Positions 17,425 to 29,161 of a stretch of DNA of 64,000 nucleotides are shown in pieces. The notes beneath the pieces are model-generated. The model was not told where the DNA came from, did not search any database, and worked only from the letters and a program-made list of their open reading frames with translations. The DNA is from JAEYOM01 sp036260935 (lineage in GTDB: Bacteria > Bacillota > Clostridia > Acetivibrionales > DTU013), in the NCBI GenBank assembly GCA_036260935.1, contig DATALQ010000038.1:1-64000 (forward strand). The letters are read 5' to 3'. The stretch's first letter is position 1. Every line of letters starts with the position of its first letter. Both the position numbers and the translations under genes were made by a program.

Positions 17425-19254
17425 ATGAAAAAAATAATGGCTTTTGTTCTGATCCTGTCGGTTTTAGTCTCAATAACGGTCATACCGGTGGAAGCAGCCA
17501 GCGATACAGATGAGAAGAAGGCTTCAGAATATATTCATAAAGCGAACCAGCTCGAATACGACGGAAAAGATGACGAAGCATTGAAATACTATGATCTTGC
17601 TATAGAATTGGATCCGTCCAATCCATATTACCCATATTGGAAGGGTCTTCTGCTGGATTACAATGGTGATTTTGACGGAGCGGCGGAAGCTTTCAAAATG
17701 TCTGAAAAAGCTGATCCTACTTTCTACCACTCATTCATTATGGAAGGTAAGCTCTATTATAAACAGGGAAGATACCCGGAAGCGTTAGTATGCTTTGAAA
17801 ATGCAATCAAGGTAGATAAAAAGAATGGGTCTCTATACGAATCATATTGTTGTAAGGGCGACGTCCTCTCAGCTACCGGTAAGGATGAAGAAGCAATTGC
17901 GGCTTATAATATATCAATAAAATTACATAAGGGATATATATCTCCATACCTGGGCAAGGCTCTGGTCCTGAGCAGGCAGAAAAAGTATGCAGAGGCGGTA
18001 AAGGTGTACGACCAGGGTATCAAGGAGAACCCGCATCCGGACCTGTATGAGCAGAAGGCTTATTTACTGGCGGACATGGGTAGGAAGGACGAGGCAGTAA
18101 GAGTTTTTGATCCCTACATAAAAAAGAATCCAAAAGATCATGATGCTTATAATCTGAAGGGCAATTTGCTGCGTTACATCGGAAGATACACCGAAGCCAT
18201 TGTCCAGTATGACAAGGCGATTAAAATCGAGCCCCGAGACCCAGTCCTCTTCTGTAACAAAGCCGATACGCTATATGCGCTGAAGAAATATAGCGATTCG
18301 CTAAAGCTCTATGATAAGGCCATATCTTTGGATCCATATTATACCGATGCAATTTTGTCAAAAGGAAACCTACTTAGTCAATTACTAAGACCAGTGGAAG
18401 CCATGGCGGAATACGACAAAATACTGAAAATAGACCCAGGTAATTTAATGGCTAATTATTCAAAAGGGGTTATCCTGAACAATCTGATGAGATTTAAGGA
18501 GTCCATTGTCTATATTGACAAAGCCTTAAAGACGGATCCTGAATATTATCCCGCTTATGTTACCAGGGGTGACTCGCTTTTCGCGTTGGGTGAGTATGAG
18601 CAATCTATAGAGGACTACGATACTTATATATTAAATTCCGCTAAGGAATCCGAGTTCATGCTATACGCACTTTACAGCAAGGGAGCTGGATTGTATCGGC
18701 TTGGAAGATATATGGAAGCAATCGACTGCTATGATAAAGCAATCGAAATTTCGCCTGAGTATTTCGATGCCTACAATTGCAAAGGTGATGCGCTGAGCAA
18801 TCTTGGGTTATTTGATGAGGCTGAGGCTTGCTATGAACACTCGCTGGAACTTCAACCGGGAAATGAAAGTGCTTTATTGGGTCAGGGAAATATATTTTTA
18901 TATGAGAATAGTTACGAAGAAGCAGTCGCTGAATATGATAAAATAATTAAAAAGTACCCTGCTTCGTCCACATGTTACCTCAACAAGAGCTATGCGCTCT
19001 TTAAGCTCGGCAGGTACGAGGAAGCTGTCGCAGGTTATAATAAAATAATCAATGAAATAAATCCATCTTATTATGATGCCTACTATTGTTTGGCTGAGGC
19101 TCAGATTAAACTGAACAGGTATGACGAAGCGATCGCAAATTTAAAGAAGGCAATAGAACTGTTTCCGAAAAACAGCGAGTATGTAGTTAACGACCCGGAT
19201 TTCGATGCGATAAGGGATATGGATGCCTTCAAGGCTTTGCTTCCGGCTTCCTGA
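17425..19254 (+). CDS. Secreted tetratricopeptide-repeat protein
   Basis: 609 residues. A signal peptide (MKKIMAFVLILSVLVSITVIPVEAAS) is followed by TPR units of about 34 residues from residue 35 to the end, with the usual signature, for example ALKYYDLAIELDPSNPYYPYW, AIVQYDKAIKIEPRDPVLF and AIDCYDKAIEISPEYFDAY. No catalytic domain is present, so it is a scaffold that likely binds partner proteins outside the membrane. AGGGGGTTGCAGC precedes the ATG. The last 26 bp overlap the convergent AraC-type gene. Two segments (about 160-215) have more divergent repeats. Confidence 0.88.
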   Translation: MKKIMAFVLILSVLVSITVIPVEAASDTDEKKASEYIHKANQLEYDGKDDEALKYYDLAIELDPSNPYYPYWKGLLLDYNGDFDGAAEAFKMSEKADPTFYHSFIMEGKLYYKQGRYPEALVCFENAIKVDKKNGSLYESYCCKGDVLSATGKDEEAIAAYNISIKLHKGYISPYLGKALVLSRQKKYAEAVKVYDQGIKENPHPDLYEQKAYLLADMGRKDEAVRVFDPYIKKNPKDHDAYNLKGNLLRYIGRYTEAIVQYDKAIKIEPRDPVLFCNKADTLYALKKYSDSLKLYDKAISLDPYYTDAILSKGNLLSQLLRPVEAMAEYDKILKIDPGNLMANYSKGVILNNLMRFKESIVYIDKALKTDPEYYPAYVTRGDSLFALGEYEQSIEDYDTYILNSAKESEFMLYALYSKGAGLYRLGRYMEAIDCYDKAIEISPEYFDAYNCKGDALSNLGLFDEAEACYEHSLELQPGNESALLGQGNIFLYENSYEEAVAEYDKIIKKYPASSTCYLNKSYALFKLGRYEEAVAGYNKIINEINPSYYDAYYCLAEAQIKLNRYDEAIANLKKAIELFPKNSEYVVNDPDFDAIRDMDAFKALLPAS

Positions 19255-20086
19255 GACTTGACGGTGATACGCTGTTGTATTTCTTGAACAATTTGCTGAA
19301 ATAATATACATCCTCGTAACCAACCGATCTTGCGACTGATTTTATCGAGTGCCCGCCTTCGAGCAGCAGTTCGCGCGCTTTGGACAGGCGGAGTTTTATA
19401 AGGTAGTTGATCGGCGTTTCGCCCGTTTCTTCCTTGAAAACCTTCGAGATATAAGTAGGACTGAGGTAGATGCTTTTCGATATTGTATCCAGCGAGACAG
19501 GCTTGGTGTAATTCTCGTTTAGAAAAGTAATCAAAGTGCTCACTATGACGGACTTTTCGTTGGAATCGAAGCTGACAAGCGGATTTTTACTTGGCACGGG
19601 ATTTGAACGGGTAGATTTGAGGAACAGCACGATAAGCCTCATTACCTGGATCTTCAGCATAAGTTCACAGCCCGGCGAATCGTTCTCCTGTTCCGCGTAT
19701 ATATCGCTGCAGCATTTGAGAAATTCCTGCTCGTATTCCTGCAGGTTCACGACCGGGCAGGATTCAGTACTGATAAGCTTGTTTTTTGTCAAACCCTCAA
19801 CCTGTATATTATCGAAGCCCAGGTGCAGTTCAGTTATTTCCTCACCGGGTTTTACGGTTTTTCCATGGTTCACTCCGGGGTTGAAAACGAGCATATCGCC
19901 TTTATTTACGCGATACTGTACATCGTTTATCCAGTATGAGCATGCGCCCGAAACGATATACACCATAGATATGAAATCGTGGCAATGTACCTTTGTTTCA
20001 TGCGTTTCATCGAATTTACGCCTGAAAGTGAAGTAAATGTGGGGGTTGAAGCTTTCCGTATTGACGCCCAGATCGAACATCGGCAC
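19229..20086 (-). CDS. AraC-family regulator with N-terminal cupin
   Basis: A 285-residue regulator. The N-terminal cupin/AraC-binding domain has KVHCHDFISMVYIVSGACSYWIN and VNKGDMLVFNPGVNHG. The C-terminal double HTH domain has KPVSLDTISKSIYLSPTYISKVFKEETGETPINYL and ARSVGYEDVYYFSKLFKKY. AGAGGT sits 6 nt before a GTG at 20086 (VPMFDLGV); the ATG at 20080 is the alternative. The open frame runs further upstream, but that part lies over the divergent promoter region. It is divergent from the ABC exporter pair, so it probably controls it; ligand unknown. Confidence 0.88.
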   Translation of the reverse strand: MPMFDLGVNTESFNPHIYFTFRRKFDETHETKVHCHDFISMVYIVSGACSYWINDVQYRVNKGDMLVFNPGVNHGKTVKPGEEITELHLGFDNIQVEGLTKNKLISTESCPVVNLQEYEQEFLKCCSDIYAEQENDSPGCELMLKIQVMRLIVLFLKSTRSNPVPSKNPLVSFDSNEKSVIVSTLITFLNENYTKPVSLDTISKSIYLSPTYISKVFKEETGETPINYLIKLRLSKARELLLEGGHSIKSVARSVGYEDVYYFSKLFKKYNSVSPSSLRKPEAKP

Positions 20087-20254
20087 ACCCAGACCTCTAA
20101 AAAAATAATACTTAATCAAAATAAGATTATACATCATAAAATTAAAAATGTACATTTTCTTGTCAGTATATATACCTGATAATTGATTGTGGAAGCAATA
20201 CCTTCCAACACCTATAAATACCGGAAGGCAGAAATAAAAGGAAAGCGGGTACTT

Positions 20255-22003
20255 ATGGCTGAATTTAAATGGGTCTGGAGTTACATTAAAAAATATAAAT
20301 ACATGTTTTTGACAGCGATGTTCATGGTCATCGTTGTGAACCTGTTGAATATGGTAAACCCGATCGTGCAGGGCTGGCTGGTCGACAAGGTCATAAAGGG
20401 CGGGCAGACGGAACTGCTGCTGACGCTTGCTATGATTTTGATCAGCACGACCCTGATCAAATCGGTATTCAGGTATATCTACCTCAACCTGTTCGAACAC
20501 GTTTCGCAGAATGTAACGTATAACGCCAGGGAAGCTATTTTCAAGCGCGTGCAGGAATTGGATTTCGAATTCTTCGACAATACCAAGACAGGCGACATAA
20601 TGGCACGCATGACGGGAGATATGGAAGCTGTAAGGCATTTCACCGCATATGTCATATATTCTATTTTTCTTCATGTGATAACCTTTGTATCTGTCGTTAT
20701 AATCCTTTTCTCGATCAATGCTACGTTCACGCTGACGCTTTTGGCAATCACTCCTGTCACGGGGATACTGGCCGTTAAACTGGCCGGTAAGGTAAAACCG
20801 GCATTTACAGCCATACGTAATCAGTTTTCCATGCTCAATTCGACGGTGCAGGAAAGCATTAGCGGAAACAGGGTCATAAAGGCATTTGCAAAGGAAGACT
20901 ATGAGATATACAAATTCTCGCGCGAGAATGCAGGCTTTAAGGACAGAAACGTGGAAGCGGCGAAAATCTGGGAGAAATACCTTCCTGTACTGGATTCCGT
21001 AGCCGGCTTCCTTTCAGTGGTGATTATTCTGGTAGGCGGCATTATGGTCATCCGGGGGAACATTACCCTGGGCCAGCTTGTTACCTTCAACAGCTTTATC
21101 TGGGCTCTGAACAACCCCATGAGGCAGGTTGGCTGGCTTATCAATGATACTCAGAGGTTTGCGGCCTCAGCCGATAAGATAATGGCGCTTCTTAACAGGG
21201 AGCCGAAAATTAAGAGCAGCGAAGAGGCATTGAACGGGGTAAAGGTGGAAGGCAGAGTCGAATTTAATAACGTGTGCTTCAGCTACGGTGAGAATGAAGT
21301 GCTTGAGGACGTATGCTTCAAGGCTTATCCAGGGCAGACCATTGCGGTCATCGGTCCCACCGGCTCGGGCAAATCGACGCTGGTAAGCCTTATATCAAGG
21401 TTTTACGACTGCACCAGCGGAAATATCTTTATCGACGGCAGGGATATACGTGAGTACGACGTCAGGGAGCTCAGGGAGAACATAGCGGTCGCGATGCAGG
21501 ATGTATTCCTGTTTTCGGATACTATCGAGGGAAATATCGCCTACGGTATTCCGGAGGTTTCGGTGGAGAAGGTACGCTGGGCGGCAGATATGGCAGGCGC
21601 GCGGGATTTCATAGAGGGCTTCAGTGAAGGCTATGATACCATCATAGGAGAACGCGGAGTCGGACTGTCAGGCGGACAGCGGCAGAGAATAGCCCTGGCG
21701 CGGGCGTTGGTAAGGGATCCGTCCATACTTGTCCTTGACGATACTACATCAAGCGTGGATATCGAGACAGAGCACACCATACACCAGTCCCTCAGCGAAT
21801 TTTACAGGAACAAGACGGCGTTTGTGATAGCTCACAGGATCTCCTCGGTTAAAAATGCCGATCTGATACTGGTCCTCGATTCCGGAAGGATAGTCGAAAG
21901 AGGTACGCATGAGGAACTGCTGGCGAAGAAAGGCTATTATTACAGCGTCTTCATAAATCAATACGGAGATTTCGACAAGGAATTGACCGGGGCAGCATGT
22001 TAA
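20255..22003 (+). CDS. ABC exporter subunit 1 (heterodimeric, degenerate ATPase site)
   Basis: A half-transporter of 582 residues: six membrane helices (about 1-310), then an ABC ATPase with Walker A GPTGSGKST, signature LSGGQRQRIALARAL and Walker B ILVLDDTTSSVD. The catalytic Glu after Walker B is Asp, which marks the degenerate site of heterodimeric exporters (BmrC/D- or TM287/288-like). ATG at 20255 (MAEFKWVWSYIKKYK) fits family length; a TTG 72 bp upstream in frame is less likely. It pairs with the next gene. The cargo could be drugs, lipids or peptides and cannot be told. Confidence 0.9.
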   Translation: MAEFKWVWSYIKKYKYMFLTAMFMVIVVNLLNMVNPIVQGWLVDKVIKGGQTELLLTLAMILISTTLIKSVFRYIYLNLFEHVSQNVTYNAREAIFKRVQELDFEFFDNTKTGDIMARMTGDMEAVRHFTAYVIYSIFLHVITFVSVVIILFSINATFTLTLLAITPVTGILAVKLAGKVKPAFTAIRNQFSMLNSTVQESISGNRVIKAFAKEDYEIYKFSRENAGFKDRNVEAAKIWEKYLPVLDSVAGFLSVVIILVGGIMVIRGNITLGQLVTFNSFIWALNNPMRQVGWLINDTQRFAASADKIMALLNREPKIKSSEEALNGVKVEGRVEFNNVCFSYGENEVLEDVCFKAYPGQTIAVIGPTGSGKSTLVSLISRFYDCTSGNIFIDGRDIREYDVRELRENIAVAMQDVFLFSDTIEGNIAYGIPEVSVEKVRWAADMAGARDFIEGFSEGYDTIIGERGVGLSGGQRQRIALARALVRDPSILVLDDTTSSVDIETEHTIHQSLSEFYRNKTAFVIAHRISSVKNADLILVLDSGRIVERGTHEELLAKKGYYYSVFINQYGDFDKELTGAAC

Positions 22004-22096
22004 TTTCGTACAATAAAGGACACTGACACTTTTAGACAAGGAGCTGCCGGACATTCGCCGAAGGATGTCCTGCTCCGGTAAAACAGGGGGTAAATA

Positions 22097-23881
22097 ATGG
22101 CACGGAACAAATTTGACATAGACGAAGAACTGGATACCAAATTCGATTTCAAGCAGCTAAAGAGATTGCTGGCATACCTTGCACCTTTCAAGTGGAAGGT
22201 GGTGTCAACGGTGCTGCTTATGCTTGCCGCGAGCGCTGTAGCCCTGCTTGGTCCTCTGCTTGTAAAGATAGCCATAGACGACAGGGTACCGAACAAGGAC
22301 TATGCGGGACTTGTGACGCTTGCAGCCATATATCTGGCCACCTTGATTTTCAATACGATCTGCATGAAATACAGGATCAGGACGATGACCTACATTGGGC
22401 AGAGCGTGATTTACAATATCAGAAAGGATTTGTTCGTGCACCTGCAAAAGCTCCCGTTCTCCTACTATGACAGCAGGCCGCACGGCAAGATACTCGTCAG
22501 GGTTGTGAATTACGTCAATTCCCTGAGCGATCTGCTTTCCAACGGTATTATCAACCTGATTACCGATGCGTTCACACTGGTGGCAATCATTTGCTTCCTG
22601 CTGTTTTTGAACCTCAAGCTGGCATTGATATGCCTTGCCGGACTTCCGGTCCTGATCGCTGTCACCATGCTAGTAAAGAATGCGCAGCGCAAATCCTGGC
22701 AGAAGGTCAGCAGAAAACAGGCCAATATGAATGCATATATCCACGAAAGCATATGTGGTATCAAAGTCACTCAGTCCTTTGCCAGGGAAGATGAGAATAT
22801 GAAGATATTCCTTGGGCAGAGCGACGATTACAGGAAATCCTGGCTTTCCGCCATAAAGATACAGTTCCTCATGTGGCCGTTCATCGACATTATATCGGTG
22901 GTCAGCGTAACGGCTGTTTTTATTGCCGGCGTGAGATGGCTTGGCACAGGCGGCGTTACCGTCGGTATTATAATAGCGTTTATCAGCTATATCTGGCGTT
23001 TCTGGGAGCCTGTCAGCAATCTCGGCAACTTTTACAACGCCATAATAAACGCCGTGGCTTATCTGGAGAGAATATTCGAGACAATAGATGAAAAGCCCCT
23101 GGTTGCAAACCTGCCGGGAGCGGTGGAAATGCCCCAGATAAAGGGAGCAGTCGAGTTTAAGGACGTTGTGTTCTGCTACGAAAAAGATGAGGTAATACTC
23201 GATCATGTCAGCTTCAAGGTGGAGCCCGGTGAGACTATAGCGCTCGTCGGCCCTACAGGTGCGGGAAAATCTACAGTTGTCAACCTTGTCAGCCGTTTTT
23301 ACGACATAGTCTCGGGCAGCGTCGAGATAGACGGCCGGGACGTGAGGAGCGTAACGCTTGAATCCCTGCGAAGACAGATGGGTATCATGCTGCAGGACAC
23401 TTTCATTTTCTCGGGAACGATCATGGACAATATAAAATACAGCAGACTCGACGCGACCGACGAGGAAGCCATCGAGGCCGCCAAGGCGGTAAGGGCTCAC
23501 GAGTTCATCTCAGCCATGCCGGACGGTTACAACACCCAGGTCAACGAAAGGGGTTCCAGACTTTCAGTAGGACAAAGGCAGCTTATCTCATTTGCCAGGG
23601 CGCTGCTTGCAGATCCGAGGATACTGGTGCTGGACGAGGCGACCTCCAGCATCGACACCAGGACCGAACTGGCGCTGCAGGAAGGTCTGCAGAGGCTCTT
23701 GAAGGGACGGACTTCGTTCGTCATAGCTCACAGGCTTTCTACGATTAAAAAGGCTGACAAAATAATGTATGTGGAAGACGGCAGGATAATCGAACAGGGA
23801 ACCCATGAAGAGCTCATGGCAACAGACGGCGCTTACCACAAACTATATACGGCACAGTACAGGCTGCTCGAAGTAAGCTGA
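22097..23881 (+). CDS. ABC exporter subunit 2 (heterodimeric partner)
   Basis: A half-transporter of 594 residues: an acidic N-terminus (KFDIDEELDTKFDFKQL), six membrane helices, then an ATPase with Walker A GPTGAGKST and Walker B ILVLDEATSSID carrying the catalytic Glu. The signature is LSVGQRQLISFARAL rather than LSGGQ. In a heterodimer this altered signature faces the Asp-bearing Walker B of subunit 1, so the two changes fall in the same composite site and the other site stays canonical. CAGGGGGTAAATA precedes the ATG. It is 93 bp after subunit 1, in one operon under probable AraC control. Confidence 0.9.
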   Translation: MARNKFDIDEELDTKFDFKQLKRLLAYLAPFKWKVVSTVLLMLAASAVALLGPLLVKIAIDDRVPNKDYAGLVTLAAIYLATLIFNTICMKYRIRTMTYIGQSVIYNIRKDLFVHLQKLPFSYYDSRPHGKILVRVVNYVNSLSDLLSNGIINLITDAFTLVAIICFLLFLNLKLALICLAGLPVLIAVTMLVKNAQRKSWQKVSRKQANMNAYIHESICGIKVTQSFAREDENMKIFLGQSDDYRKSWLSAIKIQFLMWPFIDIISVVSVTAVFIAGVRWLGTGGVTVGIIIAFISYIWRFWEPVSNLGNFYNAIINAVAYLERIFETIDEKPLVANLPGAVEMPQIKGAVEFKDVVFCYEKDEVILDHVSFKVEPGETIALVGPTGAGKSTVVNLVSRFYDIVSGSVEIDGRDVRSVTLESLRRQMGIMLQDTFIFSGTIMDNIKYSRLDATDEEAIEAAKAVRAHEFISAMPDGYNTQVNERGSRLSVGQRQLISFARALLADPRILVLDEATSSIDTRTELALQEGLQRLLKGRTSFVIAHRLSTIKKADKIMYVEDGRIIEQGTHEELMATDGAYHKLYTAQYRLLEVS

Positions 23882-23950
23882 ACAGGAAAGAAAAGTTACC
23901 TTCTGCTTTCAACAGTGCAGATGTTTGGGACAAGGTCCCTGTCCCCCGGC

Positions 23951-24036
23951 ATGAACTAAACCCAAAAAGTTAGACAATCTTAATTAAGCTATCCTAAGGG
24001 ACTGAATCCGGTAACTAACCTGGCTTCAGTCCTTTT
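23951..24036. repeat. IS3-family-like terminal remnant with hairpin, serving as terminator
   Basis: TGAACTAAACCC (from 23952) and AAAAAGTTAGACA (23964-23976) resemble the terminal repeat of IS150-group IS3 elements. They are followed by a hairpin: AAGGGACTGAA (23996-24006) with TTCAGTCCTTTT (24025-24036). No transposase is present. The hairpin with its T-run ends the ABC operon and overlaps the stop of the convergent lipid kinase gene. A short inverted repeat GGGACA/TGTCCC lies just upstream (23927-23946). The IS relationship is from memory of terminal sequences. Confidence 0.45.
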
Positions 24037-24940
24037 AGTTTGCATTTAATTCGCCTGTACCGCAGGGAAATACGAATGACAGGCTTTTGGGAAATATTTC
24101 GAAAATGGCTTTGTCTGCAAGTATGATCTCTCCGTCGCGATTCATAGGGATAGATTTCGTGGCTTTTATCTCGACTTTTTTTGTTCTCATCAGGCGAATG
24201 CCTTCTATATTCCCATGGAGACCTTTTATATATTTGGGGAAAAGCTTCAATATCCTTAGCCGCGACATACTTTCGGCATAGCATACGTCGAACATGCCGT
24301 CGTCTATTAACGCATCTGGCAGCGCCTTGATACCTCCGCCGTAATATCTGCCGATTCCGGCAGCAATGAGCAGGGTCCTGCCGGATATAGTCCCGCTGTC
24401 CGTTATGAGTTCCATTTGATTATTTTTACAGATTACTATAGTTGACAGCACGCCCAGGATATAAGCCATTTTGCCCGTTATCAGGGGGAGCTTCTTGAAA
24501 TGGCCCGTTTGGTAAGCAACCTCGGCGTCGAAGCCAAGGGAAGTGATATTCACGAAATATTTCCCGTTCACCGAAGCGCAGTCGATCAGTTTTTCAGAAC
24601 CTTCAACAGTAGCCTTTATAATGTCATCGGGGAGCTTTTCTCCCACTATGCTCTTTATAAAATCATTGCCGGACCCGCTGGGGATAACAGCAAGGCTGCT
24701 GCCGGTCCCTGCCATGCCGTTCAGCACTTCGTTCAGCGTACCGTCGCCCCCGACTGAATAAATCCTCAGCAGCCCTTTTTCGGCCTGCTCCCGCGCTATT
24801 TTTGTCGCGTGTCCGGGATATTCGGTTACTGCGATTTCATATTCATAACTGTGCTTCTCGCAATAATCCTTGATGTTCGGTATGAGCCTAAGAGTTTTGC
24901 CCTTTCCAGCCACAGGATTCAGAATAAAAAGATGCTTCAT
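24035..24940 (-). CDS. Diacylglycerol/lipid kinase family protein (YegS/BmrU-like)
   Basis: A 301-residue lipid kinase-like protein. It begins MKHLFILNPVAGKGKT and has the nucleotide-binding motif SVGGDGTLNEVLNGM near 65, then AVIPSGSGNDFIKSI and an all-beta C-terminal domain (FVNITSLGFDAEVAYQT, DDGMFDVCYAESMSR). Members phosphorylate diacylglycerol, sphingoid bases or undecaprenol-type lipids with ATP at the membrane face. The exact substrate is not clear from sequence. AAAGGCGGAG precedes the ATG. It is a single gene convergent with the ABC exporter operon. Confidence 0.88.
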   Translation of the reverse strand: MKHLFILNPVAGKGKTLRLIPNIKDYCEKHSYEYEIAVTEYPGHATKIAREQAEKGLLRIYSVGGDGTLNEVLNGMAGTGSSLAVIPSGSGNDFIKSIVGEKLPDDIIKATVEGSEKLIDCASVNGKYFVNITSLGFDAEVAYQTGHFKKLPLITGKMAYILGVLSTIVICKNNQMELITDSGTISGRTLLIAAGIGRYYGGGIKALPDALIDDGMFDVCYAESMSRLRILKLFPKYIKGLHGNIEGIRLMRTKKVEIKATKSIPMNRDGEIILADKAIFEIFPKSLSFVFPCGTGELNAN

Positions 24941-25071
24941 TATTCTCCGCCTTTTTCATAAGAATGGCACGCTCCAGGAGTATGTTACTACGATCTTCGA
25001 TATCGAAGATGGATGATACATAGTACAATTATAGCAGTAAAATAATATATGGACAATTGTCGCATTTATAT

Positions 25072-25563
25072 TTACATAATTTTTAGCGCGTACCGTTTTT
25101 TGTTTGACGGGAGAGAACATATGGGAAGCTGATCCCTGAAACAACCCAGACATATTACGGCAGCCGCAGGATACTCCCGATCCGTTACAAATTCTCTGGC
25201 AAGGGATGTCCGTTCAAAAGACCTGATAATGAAACAGCCGACGCAGAAGTATTTTGCGGCACAACTCAGGGATAATGCAAAAAGCTCCAGGTCCTGCCCG
25301 GCATTATCCGGGTAGGCGATCAATGCGAAGGCGCTGTCCGTTACCCGTATATCTCCCGTTATTTTGTAAAGCTTCTCAAGCAGTACGGGAGTTTTAACCG
25401 CCGTTATGGACCAGCGGTCAACGCTGAAAGAGTAAAGGCTCGCGAAGGACAGGTTCAGTATTTTTTCGAGCAGGCCATCCTCAAATTTGGAGTTATTTTC
25501 AAGAAAGGCCATCGAATTATGCTTTTCAAACATCTGTCTCATTTCCAGTTTCAGACTTGACAC
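25072..25563 (-). CDS. Divergent nitroreductase-like protein
   Basis: 163 residues from a GTG start 6 nt after GGGGAGGT. The order of features follows the FMN nitroreductase fold: a helix with LEKILNLSFASLYSFSVDRWSITAV where family members have the S-x-x-N-x-Q-P-W flavin motif, then DSAFALIAYPDN, QDLELFALSLSCAAKYFCVGCF and a final YPAAAVICLGC. The flavin-contacting Asn-Gln-Pro are missing, and the protein is shorter than typical enzymes (170-220), so activity may be lost or altered. Unusually Cys-rich at its C-terminal half. The family call is tentative. Confidence 0.5.
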   Translation of the reverse strand: MSSLKLEMRQMFEKHNSMAFLENNSKFEDGLLEKILNLSFASLYSFSVDRWSITAVKTPVLLEKLYKITGDIRVTDSAFALIAYPDNAGQDLELFALSLSCAAKYFCVGCFIIRSFERTSLAREFVTDREYPAAAVICLGCFRDQLPICSLPSNKKRYALKIM

Positions 25564-25690
25564 ATTGATACCTCCCCGCCGGTATATTACATACCGATAG
25601 TCTTTCCTGAACGACGGGACGTATGTGTTTCCTCTGGCAAAGCAGGATTTTTTTTATAAATAGCGAATATATTTATGTGAGGTGGGAAAA

Positions 25691-26341
25691 ATGCTGATAG
25701 ATACAAGTGTAACCATCGCATATAAATGTAATTCCTGCGGGAGTTTTGAATTTTTCAATATCTCGCTGTTTACATTATTACATAAAAAAAACTATTGCTT
25801 ATCTTGCCGTTGTAAGAAATCAAGGATAACAATAAAACAGGAGGGTGAAAATAATTTTTTAATCAGTATTCCCTGTATCGGATGCGGAAATGATCATACC
25901 TATCTCTTTACAAAGAAAAGCATTCTGCTGGGAGACCCCATAGCTGTAAACTGCCCTGAGACCGGCATGGAAATATGCTTTGTCGGCAGGGATGAAGCAG
26001 TTCGAAAAAAGGTGGACAGTCTGGAGGAAAAGCTTGACGAAATTATAAATATGTACGGATATGAAAGTTATTTCGATAATACTCAGGTCATGTTCGACAC
26101 GCTTAATCATATACATGACATAGCATTAAAGGGAAACCTTCAATGCGAATGCGGGAATAACGATGTGGAACTGGTGCTGCTTTCGGATTGTATTCTGCTG
26201 AGGTGTGTTAAATGCGGCAGCAGTAAAAAGATCCAGGCCTCGAAAAACAAAGATCTTAAGGAAATACTGATGAAAAACCAGATATTGATAACGGAAGAGA
26301 ACCTTTTGACCAGGCAGTCTGGTGATAAATTCGGGAAATAA
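25691..26341 (+). CDS. Unrecognised zinc-ribbon protein
   Basis: 216 residues with four CxxC-type pairs: YKCNSCGSFEFF, YCLSCRCKK, IPCIGCGNDHTY and, later, LQCECGNNDVE and LRCVKCGSSKKI. A coiled-coil segment lies between (VRKKVDSLEEKLDEIINMYG). This suggests two zinc ribbons separated by a helical spacer. No family known to me. AGGTGG lies 5 nt before the ATG at 25691 (a GTG at 25682 is also in frame). It precedes rho on the same strand but is separated by rho's own promoter. Confidence 0.6.
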   Translation: MLIDTSVTIAYKCNSCGSFEFFNISLFTLLHKKNYCLSCRCKKSRITIKQEGENNFLISIPCIGCGNDHTYLFTKKSILLGDPIAVNCPETGMEICFVGRDEAVRKKVDSLEEKLDEIINMYGYESYFDNTQVMFDTLNHIHDIALKGNLQCECGNNDVELVLLSDCILLRCVKCGSSKKIQASKNKDLKEILMKNQILITEENLLTRQSGDKFGK

Positions 26342-26396
26342 AGATTGCCGTGGCTGCGTATAAAAGCGCGGATAAGCCTGTTCGGGGTTTAGCCAT

Positions 26397-26426
26397 TTGA
26401 CAATGAGATATGCTGGATGCTATAAT
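26397..26426 (+). promoter_or_regulatory. Sigma-A promoter of rho
   Basis: TTGACA (26397-26402), 18 bp, TATAAT (26421-26426): both hexamers are perfect consensus. It leaves an untranslated leader of about 200 nt before the rho start at 26632, long enough for the autogenous control known for rho in other bacteria. Confidence 0.8.
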
Positions 26427-26631
26427 ATTCTATGTAATTACGATTCATTCTATTGTTTAGATTCCCTGTTTAAACTTAGGAAATAATATGTTTCGTATAA
26501 AGCTGCAGCCGCAGTATTTCTATAGCTATAGGCTGTGGCCCTGCAGATTGGTCCGGATTTGTGATACGCAGACATTTACTCGGATTTCTGATAGCAAAAT
26601 TCATTTAATATATTTAAATAGGTGGTGGATT

Positions 26632-29025
<2,394 letters not shown>

Positions 29026-29062
29026 CATTGAAGCTTTGAATTGATCCGTTATAAAATAGTGC

Positions 29063-29091
29063 TTGATTAACATTACAAGTTATGTTAAAAT
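29063..29091 (+). promoter_or_regulatory. Sigma-A promoter of rpmE
   Basis: TTGATT (29063-29068), 17 bp, TAAAAT (29086-29091), about 70 bp before the rpmE start codon. Confidence 0.6.
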
Positions 29092-29161
29092 ATTTTTTGC
29101 CTTGTTAATAGAGCAAAATGGCACAAACTATTTTGCAACAGGGCGAAGGAGAGTGAATAAG

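Noticed and set aside
19229..20674. Long minus-strand frame suggesting a 481-residue AraC protein
   Set aside because: The N-terminal 190 residues lie over the divergent promoter and the start of the ABC exporter gene and look like shadow sequence; AGAGGT before the GTG at 20086 gives a normal-length AraC protein.
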